Positions 45,196 to 56,410 of a DNA stretch of 64,000 nucleotides are shown here, in pieces. Every line of letters starts with the position of its first letter. Positions within the stretch are counted from its first letter, which is position 1. Source of the DNA: Tretioscincus oriximinensis (lineage: Eukaryota; Chordata; Lepidosauria; Squamata; Gymnophthalmidae); contig JAJVDF010000140.1 in the NCBI GenBank assembly GCA_022410635.1, positions 220,137 through 284,136 on the forward strand, in the 5' to 3' direction. Below the pieces are notes generated by a model. It made no database searches. It worked only from the letters and a program-made list of their open reading frames with translations, and had not been told where the DNA came from. The position numbers were made by a program, and so were the translations under genes.

Positions 45196-46279
45196 CGAGG
45201 TGTTGTGCTTGCAGACACAGGGGAGGAGGATGCGGGCAGGGTTGGGTGAAGGTAAAAGGGTAGATCTAGGATACGAGTAGGCTGAAAGTTGTAGGGAGGG
45301 AATGAGGGCTGNAGAAATTGCTGAGTCTGGTTTCTTTATTGCTGAGGAAATCGAGCTGACTGAAGAGGGAGCTCAGCTAGGATGATAGNCTGAGTGTGAT
45401 GGGATAGGTGGGCAGCCAAGTGAGCTGAGAGGCTGACCAAATGAGGACAAATGCAAAATATTTTTTAAATGAGTGTCAAAAGGGCCAAGCGATCGACAGG
45501 ACTGCAAAAAAAAACCCGGAGGAAAAGAAATGAAGTATTCTCTTAGGGTGTATCTTACCCCAGGTTGTGATGTATTCCCATGAGATTTTGAAACTACTTC
45601 ATTTTCTATTGTTTGCATTTTATTTATCTTGCTGTACGGTATTCAAAATGGATTGTTAGATTTCGATAGATTGTAGAATATTCATTAAATTGCTATTGCA
45701 TGATTATTCTAATTTTGTTGTACACTATGTTTTGTCATTTATGTTGGTTATTGAGTGTACAAAATAAAAAGGAATGGCATCAAAGAATCAGCATATTTCA
45801 GGAAATGTTTGGTGTTATTTTATTAGAGTAACACTGGCATGATTGGATGATGTGACTGCAGTATTGGAACAATACTGGTTAACCTCACAAGGTTGTGGTA
45901 AACTATTGTAATGTGTAAATAAATAAGAGCACTGCTTGAATATAAACAGACGCTGTTTGCTCTAAATTGATATGGTGTTGTATTTGTGCGGACATGTACT
46001 GATACTTGCAACATTGTGTGTGGTAGGGCTCTNCATATCTGTTCCTGTTGACTTGTCTCACATCTATTTAAATGAAAACCTTTTTACACTTTAAAACTTT
46101 TTTGAAAGAGATACTAGCACAACTTTTCCTAAGGTTCCATTGTGAGATTAGGATTCCTCACAATTCTTATAAATGGTTGTTAAGTTTGTTCCAGCAATCT
46201 TAATGACTGCTAGCAGGACTAGGAGTTGGTGGTTTGAGAAAAGACTGTAGAAAGCAGCTAATCTCTTTAGATAAAGGCG

Positions 46280-46390
46280 TTGCTCACCCACGTGTTTTCA
46301 GTCCTGAAGAACTGGTATTTCAGTTTTATTCTGGTTTAGTTCAGTTCTTTAGGACTGAAAATGGTTTAAAAGCATCTATGTGACCAGGAC
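46280..46390. mobile_element. Palindromic MITE P3
   Basis: CACGTGTTTTCAGTCCTGAA and TTTAGGACTGAAAATGGTTT form the arms; the right end AAAAGCATCTATGTGACC is degraded. Confidence 0.65.
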
Positions 46391-46599
46391 CCCAGTATTG
46401 CATTCCTATCTTTATAGAAGGTAGACAGATTCCATAGCTTCAGTTTTACTTGATGTAAGTCTGATTTCTGAAAGAGTAGAATGCTAGGATGATGGAATGT
46501 AGTAGGAGTAAGATAAAAATGAGTAGAACAAAAAATTACAGTGTGAGAACTAATGTTTATGCTTTAATGCTGTTCAGAGTGATACAAATGGAGACAAGG

Positions 46600-46760
46600 C
46601 CACACATTTTATTTATTTGAACTTCTATACTGCTCTGAATTCAAAGGTCTCCTAATAAAAACAAGATATAGAATTTACATATTAAAAACAACAGTGATGA
46701 AAAGCGGGGAAGGGAGAGCTATTTGTTCAACCAAAAGCCAGGTTAAAGGGCTGTGTGATG
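46600..46760 (-). repeat. Retroposon 3' segment
   Basis: TTTTATTTATTTGAACTTCT, CAAAGGTCTCCTAATAAAAA and CCAAAAGCCAGGTTAAA match the element at 26655. Confidence 0.55.
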
Positions 46761-48334
46761 AAGGGAGTGGATAAGGTTTGAACAGTAAATGCATAATCAG
46801 TATCCTTTTAGCAAGGGCTATTATAGCCATCTTTCTACTTATGTTTTAACAGTATCATGAATCCTCTGTATTGCATTTATAAATGTATTTACCAGGGTAT
46901 AAACCACACTGAACACAATTTTTGAAATTTCTATGACCTGATTTTTAGTCATAGTTAAAGGCTTGTTATCTCATCCAGATTAGGTGTGTAAGGATTGGAA
47001 GAGAGAAAAGGCAGATCAGAAAATAGTTACAAGAAGATGAANAAAACAACTTCACACGTTTATTAATTTAAGTCCAAATGACTAAATTAGCAAGGAAAGA
47101 CCTATTTAAAACAAGGATTAAAACTAATTCCCCATATTTCCTATCAAGATTTTTGATGCTGATTTACTGTATATCTAAGATGGTACACACTAGGAGTATA
47201 GCCAGACCTTTCAATTTAGAATCTTCTATCGTAAATACTGTACTTAAAAATAACAACAACCACACACACTGATGTAATGGATGTTTGTAAAGTATTTTCA
47301 GTAAGATTGTTTTCAAAACCAGTTCATATACATAGTTAATAACAAACTTTAATTTTGGTTTTCATGTAAAACAAGTGGATGCAGGTTTTTTTTNAAAAAA
47401 TGGTATGGTGTAAATATACTTTCCCTTCATTTATGTCCTATAGAAACCTAAATTGTTTTGAGCTGGAATATAATGTGCTTGTAAAAATATTGTGAATTAG
47501 CTGTTAAGATAAATATTTATGATGCATAGTCACATGTGTACAGATGGAAGAATACCTATACTGATAAGGGACAAATGAGTTTTCCTGTGGATTTTCCAGC
47601 ACTTGTCTTTTCCTTAACAGTCCATGTCTGCCAAGTAGAGCATAGGATAGCAGTTTCATCCTCTTTTATACCCCACCAAAAAGATCTAAATGCCTCTTCA
47701 CATAAGCCTGGGGCATAGCACTGCACTAACAAAGAGGTTTATAGTACCATCATTGTTGACATAGGACTGACATTTTGGAAAACTATGTACATTGCAAGTA
47801 GAAAAACTTTGTCATAAAAGAAAGACAAAGACTTATACAAACTTTTGATTTTGCTGCAAATTTGTAAGGCTTTACTGGTATACTTTATGATGATAAGTAG
47901 GCTAGGGGCTTGCAAATGACTATTATAATAATGTGTGGTCTGAAGGGAATTTCCTCTTCTTTTCTATTTCATTTACATTCATTTTGAAAAGGTTTAAAAT
48001 GACATTGAAAAGNTGACCCCAGAGTCACAGTCACAGAAATGTTAAAGGAGGAGCACGCCAAATTACTTGTGGTGGTTTTTTTTTTTTAATGAACTTACAT
48101 TTTTAAACGTAATTAAGAAATTCATAACTAAAGAAACATGAAGACTTGAGTGCTAAAATGTGGTGTTCAAAATGGGGATTAGGATGGAATAAGAGCATAC
48201 CTACCTTTAATAAATCAAGATGCAAATTGCTGGTGGTGGCTGATGTAGCAAATATAAGGAGGTTTCAGTAAATGTCAATATACTTATTGAATTATAGGGA
48301 AAATATAAGAAGTTTGACAAGTTATTAAACATAA

Positions 48335-48400
48335 AATTTATTTATTTATACTTGTACCCTGCCTTATACTCGAAGGTCTCAGGGCTGCCAACCAAAGTCT
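48335..48400 (-). repeat. Retroposon 3' tail
   Basis: TTTATTTATTTATACTTGTA, CCCTGCCTTATACTCGAAGG and TCTCAGGGCTGCC. Short fragment. Confidence 0.65.
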
Positions 48401-49064
48401 GTGCACGTAGCTTTTAGTTTTGATATAGCAACTGTTAAAATTGTCTTTCTCTAATGCACATAATATATACAATTCTATCATTTTAGTTTATTAAAACTTC
48501 CATATCTAATAAAGCTTGAAGGAAGCGTTCAGAATATGCTTTTTAGCTTAAATTGTCTTAAATTCCTAATAGTATCTTGATGCTGCGCATGTAACCGCAG
48601 GCCCTTGGTAAATGAGAGTGCCTTAAACATGTGCTTCTTGTTTACTGATGTTATGGATGAGGGACAATGGTTTCTCTTCTTCTTCTCAATATAGATTTCA
48701 TTATTTGTACTGCATTTTTATAATCACAATGTTTCATTTCTGTGGGGAATGTGGTATCTACTTTTGAGAATGGAAAACAAGGGGTTAAAAAAAGGCTGGT
48801 GGTCTAAGAAAACTATCCTGACTTACAGAATCAAGGTGTATATATATATGTGTGTGTTAGGAAAAATGAAAGTGAGGGTACCAACTGTTTCTTGAGAAAA
48901 GATAGATGACTTAATATTTAATTTGGAATTTATCCTTAAGTACCTTCCAACCTCAAGTAAGAATGAGAAGGAAGGCTCGTAGGGATCGTTTCTATGTTGA
49001 AGAGTAGCTCTCCATTGCTTTGAAACTGAACTATCCAAGGTGTTTGTAGCCTATAATGTTAAAT

Positions 49065-49145
49065 CATAGAATCATAGAGTTGAAAGGGACCTCCAGGGCC
49101 ATCGGGTCCAACCTCCTGCTCAGTGCAGGATAAATGAAGTCATTA
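49065..49145 (-). mobile_element. CR1 3' end (amniote type)
   Basis: AATCATAGAATCATAGAGTT, GGGACCTCCAGGGCCATCGG and TCCAACCTCCTGCTCAGTGC are the reverse complement of the standard CR1 tail. Confidence 0.88.
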
Positions 49146-49668
49146 TCATCATAGAAGAATGGAAAGTTTCAAGCCTAGTTTTCATCTCAGTTGTTGCAGT
49201 TTTGGGGGTTCATTTGACTTTTCTGATAGCAGAACGATGGAGCATAGCTGAACACCTTAAAACTGTCAAGTGAAATGATCAGTTTGAAATCTGGACTGCA
49301 AATAATAAGTAGAGAAGAAGGGGGAAGAGAGTCTGAAGCTAGCATTCTTGGCAGTGCTAGTTTTAGGTGATACTTTGTGTTTTGCTAATGTGTGAAAAAG
49401 GAGATACATGGAGTTCAGAAGAAAGGAGAGATACATGTATTGTGTTTCCTTGAGCTGTAAAGGGAAAGTGGATAGGAGAACAAATTCAGTACTGACCTAA
49501 ACATATCCCTAGGTTTTTATGTCAGGATATTCTTGTTGATGAACTAGGTTGACACCAAGCACTTAGAATCGTTATCTGTGGGTCATGTAGAAACTATCTC
49601 TGTTGAATGGTGCTCATATGGTTTATCACCTCAGTACTTTATCACCTTCATTTTTGACTGTGTTTCAG

Positions 49669-49892
49669 TTTCTGACGAAACCCAAAGCAAGCGGCAGAAG
49701 AGTCTTTGAACCTTTCCCTGCTTTTGGAATCTTGGACTCTGCCTTCAGGAAGCTTCTGAAAGCCAGAGGAGACGGAAGGAGGGGAAAGGCAAAGCTGCAG
49801 TTGCTCCAGAAGGCTTGTCCTATCTTGTCGGTGGTGTGAGAAGCTAAAAAGGTTCAAGGAAGTTGCTGTGTGTCTGTGGAGTCTCTGAGACA
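49669..49892 (+). other. NFE2L1: Probable NFE2L1 5' UTR exon
   Basis: This 224-nt segment is bounded by a good acceptor (GACTGTGTTTCAG) and a strong donor (ACA|GTAAGTC). It lies 249 bp upstream of the coding exon. It contains no ATG in any frame, as expected for a leader exon that avoids upstream starts. When spliced to the coding exon it puts A at -3 of the start codon. Its composition differs from the AT-rich surroundings. It is predicted by splice sites and context only. Confidence 0.55.
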
Positions 49893-50142
49893 GTAAGTCA
49901 CGTGGGTTTATGTGTAACTGCTTCAGCTTGGTTACAAAACAGTTCTGCGTTTCTAAATTGGCAAGAGTGTGCCAGAAGTAGTTCTTTTTTCTAGCAGTCT
50001 TCTGGTACATTTGTAGAACTTGAACTTAATTCTTTTAGTTTGGGTTGGTGTTTTTTGGGTGTGTGTGTGACATTTTACAATTGTTAGTTTGTCTTTTACT
50101 AACATACTTCTAACATACTTTTATGTTTTTACTTTTCTAGAA

Positions 50143-50640
50143 ATGCTCTCTTTGAAGAAATATTTCACAGAAGGACTCATTCAGTTCACTATTCTCCTCA
50201 GTTTGATAGGTGTGAGAGTGGACGTAGACACCTATCTGAACTCGCATCTCCCCCCTCTCCGGGAAATCTTCCTGGGTCAGAGCTCGGCTTATACACAGAC
50301 ACAATTCCACAACCTGCGGAACACTTTAGATGGCTATGTCATCCACCCAAAAAGTGTAGACCTGGACTATTATTTCACTGCTCGACGACTTCTTAATCAA
50401 GTGAGGGCTCTGGACAGGTTCCAGGTACCCACCACAGAAGTCAGTGCCTGGTTAGTGCATAGAGATTCTGAAGGTTCTGTCTCTGGTGCCCAGCCAAGTA
50501 CAGGTATCGCCCTTGAGAATGGTAATGGCTTGCAAGATGGGACTGTTCCAGATAATGTAGTGAGGGAAAGTGGAGCAGAACAAGATCTAGAGGACCTGGG
50601 TGCAGTGGCTCCTCCAATGAATGGTGATCTAACTAAAGAG
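50143..50640 (+). CDS. NFE2L1: NFE2L1 (NRF1) first coding exon, residues 1-166
   Basis: NRF1 is a CNC-bZIP transcription factor held in the ER membrane. On proteasome or cholesterol stress it is retrotranslocated, deglycosylated, cleaved by DDI2 and activates proteasome genes. The exon starts after TTTTCTAG at 50141, with ATG at 50143. It encodes MLSLKKYFTEG, then the N-terminal homology box / ER-anchor helix (about residues 12-24, LIQFTILLSLIGV), the conserved block PPLREI through TQFHNLRNTLDGY, and TEVSAWLVHRD. Trp103-Leu104 is exactly where DDI2 cuts the human protein. The exon ends DLTKE at a GTGAGT donor, phase 0. The acidic, CNC and bZIP regions are absent because the gene continues past the window. 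Similarity to human NFE2L1 is near-continuous. The neighbour is COPZ2, head to head as in mammals. The open frame upstream of the ATG is interrupted by the splice acceptor and is not coding. Confidence 0.97.
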
Positions 50641-51975
50641 GTGAGTTGTTCTATTTAGTAAAGTGCCTGACTTCTGCTAGTGGACAACAGAATGATTTCA
50701 CTGTGCATTTCAGTAAGGAATCTTTTTATGGCCAGTACTTTAGAAACTTTTTGACTGCTGTAGCGCAGGAAGACATTGGCTGCTTTCCTCTTTTAATTGC
50801 AAGCATGTTGAAATTAGAATCGTCCTTTTACTGCTTTTAGTCTTGCTGGCAAGAAGTATTTTGCTTAATGCTGCATGCTCATCTTGTAACATCAGGATAC
50901 AGTTTCCATACTCATTTCAAATGAGATTTTTTTCACCAATTTGTTTTTCCATTTCATGAGAGCATTAAGTGAAGCAGTTCTTTACGCTAACCTTTATTCT
51001 TACTGTGCAGATTGTATCTTTCTAGTTATTTTGTTCTCACTTCCTGGCTGTCTTATAAATCTTTCTATGTAAAGGCCTCTTTCTATTTGGCATGCTTACT
51101 GACTTGGTTAGTGATGAATTTGATTAGCTGTTGTTTACATGGATACTCAAGCCGTTCTTCCAAACACAGGGAGGAATGGGCATGGAGCATTACTTTTGGA
51201 CTGCTTTTAATCCCTGGCACCTTGTGTTGAAAGTGGACAGGGTTACTGGAACTGACGGCCTTGCTGGGGGTTGTTGAAACAGCTGTTGCAGCTTGCCTGT
51301 CATGTTCTCTCATTCCCACAGTGGGCAAAAATAGGCTAAAGGTTTCAAAGCTCTTCTCCTGCCCTTGGAAATCCAAAAGTGAAACTTATCTGCAGGTGGG
51401 GATTCCCCTGCAGGCAATTGCAATAGAGAAACTGGCGGACTGACTGAATCATTATAGAAGCTGATGGATGTGCATGTATTCAGAGCTTAGAGCAGGGCAC
51501 TGAAGTTAGAAAATTAATTGGGCTTAAAAATAAGCTCTCTTTCTCTATAGAAATTATTTGTAAAGTATGAGGAGAAGAAATAAAAAAGGATATTTTTTTA
51601 TATAATATTGGGGTTAAAATATATTTCCATTATGGCAAAAGTAGCCCTTCCACCACTGCTTCATCTTTCTCCTCTGCACCATGAGTGTGGTGGCCTGTCA
51701 GAGACCCAGGAGACAGGGTGTTGTTGAAAAAGCCAGGCAATGTGCATTGGAAAGGCAGCTGGTGACCACACACTTGGATGCAGTGTATGTTCCACAAAGC
51801 CTGCTTGTTACAGCTAGTGCTATGTACCTGCTTAACTATTTCCAGTGGCACAGTGGCTTGCTACTTCAGGTTGCATCTGCGTCTGCTTCTCCTACTGGAA
51901 AAAGCAGGCTGTGTGATGTGATCAGAGGAAGCACAATGCACATAGTCTGGACAAGCCAAAACAGGTTGGCCACGG

Positions 51976-51999
51976 TNTGTGTGTGTGTGTGTGTGTGTA
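51976..51999 (+). repeat. (TG)n microsatellite
   Basis: About 11 TG units with an n at 51977. Confidence 0.9.
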
Positions 52000-52710
52000 G
52001 ATCTAGTTAGACATGGTTTCCTAGGCAGAAATCTTCCACAAATCAGAAGCTTTTCCTCAATTTGGGGGCAGGGATCGGGGTGTTTCCAAATGGCCTGGCC
52101 TACTTTCTGGCATAATCCCTGGTGATCCAGGAGATGTGGTAAACAGGTGATTCCAGCTGGGTTAGCAAGAAGATTGAAAACAGAGCACTGTAATCACAAA
52201 TATTTATCTGGAAGAACCGGAATTCAGATTTCAGTTTTGTAGATTTGGGTTTTGACTTTTTCCTGTTTCTGTGAATGTAATCAGAGCAATGCCTCTTTTG
52301 GATTTATATTCCTCTTTTCATGGGATTGAGTTTTTCATAAAAGCAAACATTATGCTATCTGGTAAAGTACTATTGGAACACATTAAAAACATTCTATTGA
52401 AATGTCTAAATCTACAAGAAGTTCTACAGGATCCCTGAAATAGTTCAGGTTTCAAACATTTTGGCCTGGCAAGGAAAAGCAGAGGGAACTAGTAAGAGAC
52501 ATGTTTTTAGTCAAGACAGTTTCAAGAGCTTCTAGGAATGATGTAGTTTTTCTATCATTCAAGCCTTTTATTGTTTTGAAACATTGATTAAACTGCCATA
52601 GAAGTAGTTACAGTTTGAAGTTGTTGAGGAGGAAGCGCAAGAGGGCTGCAAATTCTGCTTCATGTGAGGTTTTTAAATAGGACTTTAATCAACCATATTA
52701 TTTCAGTGTA

Positions 52711-53990
52711 CATAAGAACATAAGAAGAGCCATACTGGATCAGGCCACAGCCCATCGAGTCCAGCATTCTGTGTCACACAGAGGCNCACCAGATGCACCT
52801 GGGCAGTCCGAACAGAGGAAAGCAAAATATGCTGCTCCTGTTCGTGACTCCCTGCAAATGGTATTTCAAGAGTCCTGCCTGTTGCTCCATCCCGGAGGCG
52901 ACATCCAGACAACTATCTTAGTATCCATTTATACTCTTAGTGTCCATAAACCTGTCTAGTCCTGTCTTGAAACTATCCAAGCTGTTAGCTACCACTACCT
53001 CTTCAGGAAGTAAATTCCACAGGCCGATGACCCTCTGGGTGAAAAAATACTTTCCTTTGTCTGTTCTCACTTTTCTACCCAATAGTTTTAAGGAGTGCCC
53101 TCTGGTCCTTGTGTTGTGTGATAGAGAAAACATTTTTTCTCTATTCACTCTGTCGATCCCATGCATGATTTTGTACACTTCAATCAGATCACCCCTCAAA
53201 CGTCTCCTTTNNNNNNNNNNNNNNNNNNNNNNNNNNNNNNNNNNNNNNNNNNNNNNNNNNNNNNNNNNNNNNNNNNNNNNNNNNNNNNNNNNNNNNNNNN
53301 NNNNNNNNNNNNNNNNNNNNNNNNNNNNNNNNNNNNNNNNNNNNNNNNNNNNNNNNNNNNNNNNNNNNNNNNNNNNNNNNNNNNNNNNNNNNNNNNNNNN
53401 NNNNNNNNNNNNNNNNNNNNNNNNNNNNNNNNNNNNNNNNNNNNNNNNNNNNNNNNNNNNNNNNNNNNNNNNNNNGCCCCAGTATGCATGACCTTGCACT
53501 TGCTTAAGTTGAAGTGCATTTGCCACTTTGATGCCCACTCACCCAATTTCAATAAATCACTCTGGAGTGCCTTACAATCATTTTCAGTTTTCACTACCCT
53601 GAACAGTTTAGTGTCGTCAGCAAACTTGGCTACTTCACTATTTACCTCGGCATCCAGATCATTTATAAATGTATTGAAAAGCAAGGGTCCCAGTACAGAT
53701 CCCTGGGGTACTCCACTTCTCACCTCTTTCCACTCAGAGAACTGTCCATTTAATACTACCCTCTGTTTTCGATCTTTTAGCCAGTTTCCAATCCAGGACA
53801 AAGTCTGTCCTCTTATACCATGAGTATGGAGCTTTTTTAGAAGCCTTTGATGAGGGACTTTATCAAACGNCTTCTGAAAATCTAGATAGATAATATCAAC
53901 TGGATCCCCTTTGTCTACATGTTTGTTAACACTCTCAAAGAATTCTAGCAAGTTGGTAAGGCATGATTTACCTTTGCTGAAGCCATGTAG
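52711..53990 (-). mobile_element. CR1 LINE with reverse-transcriptase domain, gapped
   Basis: The longest CR1 copy here. The minus-strand frame retains RT blocks [49 protein letters not shown] and FADDTKLF, the catalytic aspartates being in ADD. Then comes a gap of 265 n (53211-53475), and then the C-terminal [14 protein letters not shown] through 3' UTR. It is 5'-truncated upstream of the RT. One n at 53870 falls in the FDKV region. Confidence 0.93.
53211..53475. other. Assembly gap (265 n)
   Basis: Run of n inside the CR1. The flanking protein blocks are normally separated by more sequence than 265 bases, so the gap length is probably nominal. Confidence 0.98.
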
Positions 53991-55129
53991 GCAATGGTAA
54001 TGAATACAAAAGAACCATGTGCCTTGTGTAGGTGGCACAGAGTATGAAACCACTCTAGGGTGGCATTTAAGACTTTGTCTCCTACTTTTGCTTTTTAAAA
54101 TGGCATCCATTTCCAAATGCACTGGGGGTTTATTTTGTGTTCAAATTCCCATTTCCAACTATTTTTTTAACTCAAATTGCTACAAGACCTGACTAGTTTT
54201 GATTGCCAGGGATGAATTTCAGCAAGTCCAAATACTCGCTTATGTGGGAAGACAACAATTTTGCCACACGACATTTTTCTTCTCACACTTTTGTGTGTGA
54301 AAGGAAGCACCTGCAGGGACCCTGCACTTACCTGCAGTTGCTATACAGCTTCTTTGTTCAGAGATAGAATACTGTGTACTGAGGTTTTAAAAAATGTTTA
54401 TTAATGAAATGAAAATAGAACTTATTGTCAGTAAACAATGGTAATATACATTTTGCCATGTATATTAATTGCCTGCCATCCGTCTAATTGAAAACAATGC
54501 CCCCAACAATGTCCCACAATCCTTACTGCTTTTGTAGCCTCTTCACATCTTTTACATTCTACTTATAAAGTGATGGAGAATACTGCAAATTCTTGTGCAG
54601 GTTTGAGGTTCCATCACTTAATTTTTTCCTGAGTTGTTTATATACAAATTAATAGCTGTAAATCTTACTCAAATTTTGCAGTGTGATTGTGGTTCTATTT
54701 TTTTAGCAGTAAAAATCAATATAAAGTTCATAGCTTTCTGACATGCTCAGACACTGGCAATTATGTTTTTGAAATTACTGTATAGCTGTGATGTAAGGGC
54801 TTCTTGTCGGGATGCAGATGAATTAAAAATTGGTTCAGGTTATAATGAACCTGAATCATCAGTTTAGATGCTGAATCTAGAATCGACCAGTTTGCTCTCT
54901 GAATGATTTTCACACTGCATTTAACACACTTTGTCTTTTGCCCCATGTCCTCTCATCCCTGCTGCTGCTTTCTTGCATTGAATACTTCCTTCTTCCAGCT
55001 CATACCCTTCTATACCTCATCACACTTTTTTCACATACTGCCCTCTCTCAACTTTTGTATTTGTGCCTGCTCCCTTCATTTCTTTGCTGCTCTACTGGCA
55101 CTGGATGTATGGCTGACATATCTTCTTGA

Positions 55130-55430
55130 TCATCTACAAGAAGTGGTGGTGGTAGCTAGCAGCCTGGATAGCTTTAAGACAAGATTAGACAAGTTCATGG
55201 AAGCCAAGGGTATAAATAGCTATTAAGATGGATGTCATGATACTGCCTCGGAGATGGAGCAACAGGCAGTATTCCTGAAATGCCTTTTGCAGAGTGTCAA
55301 GGACAGTTAAAGATTTTGCCTTCTTTTGTTCTTGACTGCCCAGGTATAGTTGGTGGGCCTCTCTGTGAGACAGAATGCTGGACTAGATGGGCTCCAGCCC
55401 AATTCAGCAGGGCTACTCTTATGTTCTTAG
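55130..55430 (+). mobile_element. CR1 LINE 3' fragment
   Basis: ACAAGAAGTGGTGGTGGTAG to ACTCTTATGTTCTTAG. The subfamily is similar to the old copy at 4750. Confidence 0.8.
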
Positions 55431-55777
55431 GTACAAAGAGAGCAGGTCTTGACAGAAGCTCTAGCATGTTGATATGCTTTAATTATGAGACTCTTTACAA
55501 GACTAGGAACAAAACAACACAAATTCAAAATGAGCATGTTGGATGCAATGAATGCGGTGACAAGTGAGACTGAAAGATTTGCTCCCATTTTGCCTTGATA
55601 TCAAAAACATACCAAATTTAGTGTGTTTCAGTCTGATCCTTCCCTCTCAGTTTTTGTCAAACCAGTTTTTTGTTATCCTAGTTCTTTGTCATTCATCTGT
55701 TCTACTCCCAGTAGGTTTTCCAAAGTATTGAATGAATTTCTGAATTTTCTGTACATTCATCATTCTGACAATTGGAG

Positions 55778-55873
55778 GCCTGTTCCGCCATGTATTTTTA
55801 ATCCATGTTCAGTCCTGAAGAAACTTTAGTCCAGGACTGAAGATGGATTAAAAGTACATGTCAGAACAGCACC
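55778..55873. mobile_element. Palindromic MITE P3
   Basis: TTTTTAATCCATGTTCAGTC and GACTGAAGATGGATTAAAAG are the arms, with TCCTGAAGAAACTTTAGTCC in the centre. This is the cleanest P3 copy. Confidence 0.75.
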
Positions 55874-56210
55874 TTAGGTATATTTATCCCAGGATACACA
55901 TGTTTTTCTGGGCAGTTTTGTGTTTCCCCTTATGAAATAGGAGTCTTCTTTCAAAACATTATTTCTGGCTGTGAGCTAACCCACTTGTAGGGGATTTTGA
56001 GATGTCAAGAAATATTATATAGTTAGATGTAGCTAATTTAGTGTCAAGCTAATGGTTGTTGAGTAACAGATAAAATATGTATAATGAGAAATTCTCTGGC
56101 AGTTGGCCTGCACATTATAATATGTGGTGCTTTTGGAATATTATATTTACAAAAGATGTTTCCATCATCCCAAATATCAATATTTCACATAGTTCTTCAT
56201 ATTTATAGGT

Positions 56211-56410
56211 AAGAACATAGGAAACATGAGGAGCCCTACTTGATTGGGTCACAGTCCATCTGGGTCAGCATCCTGCCCCACATTGTGGCCCTCCAGTGCT
56301 TCTGGGTACCTCAAGTAGAAGAAGGCACAAAAATCACCTGCTCTCAACTCCCTGCAATTTTCTTTTAAAAGTATCCTAAGTGTTGCACTAAATTGGAGGC
56401 AGTATTTCAA
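56211..56410 (-). mobile_element. CR1 LINE 3' fragment (old)
   Basis: AAGAACATAGGAAACATGAG, CACAGTCCATCTGGGTCAGC, CAACTCCCTGCAATTTTC. Confidence 0.7.

Larger units (their letters stand above)
45196..49668 (+). other. NFE2L1 intron 1 (remainder)
   Basis: AT-rich intron between the promoter island and the untranslated exon. It holds a P3 element (46280-46390), retroposon remnants (46600-46760 and 48335-48400, minus) and a CR1 tail (49065-49145). No exon recognised. Confidence 0.65.

Noticed and set aside
50089..50142. Upstream in-frame extension of the NFE2L1 coding exon
   Set aside because: It precedes a splice acceptor (TTTTCTAG at 50140) and the conserved protein starts at MLSLKKY, so the extension is intronic.
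52918..54122. Minus-strand frames of 206 and 308 residues as host genes
   Set aside because: They are CR1 reverse transcriptase and C-terminal sequence, 5'-truncated and bridged by n residues.
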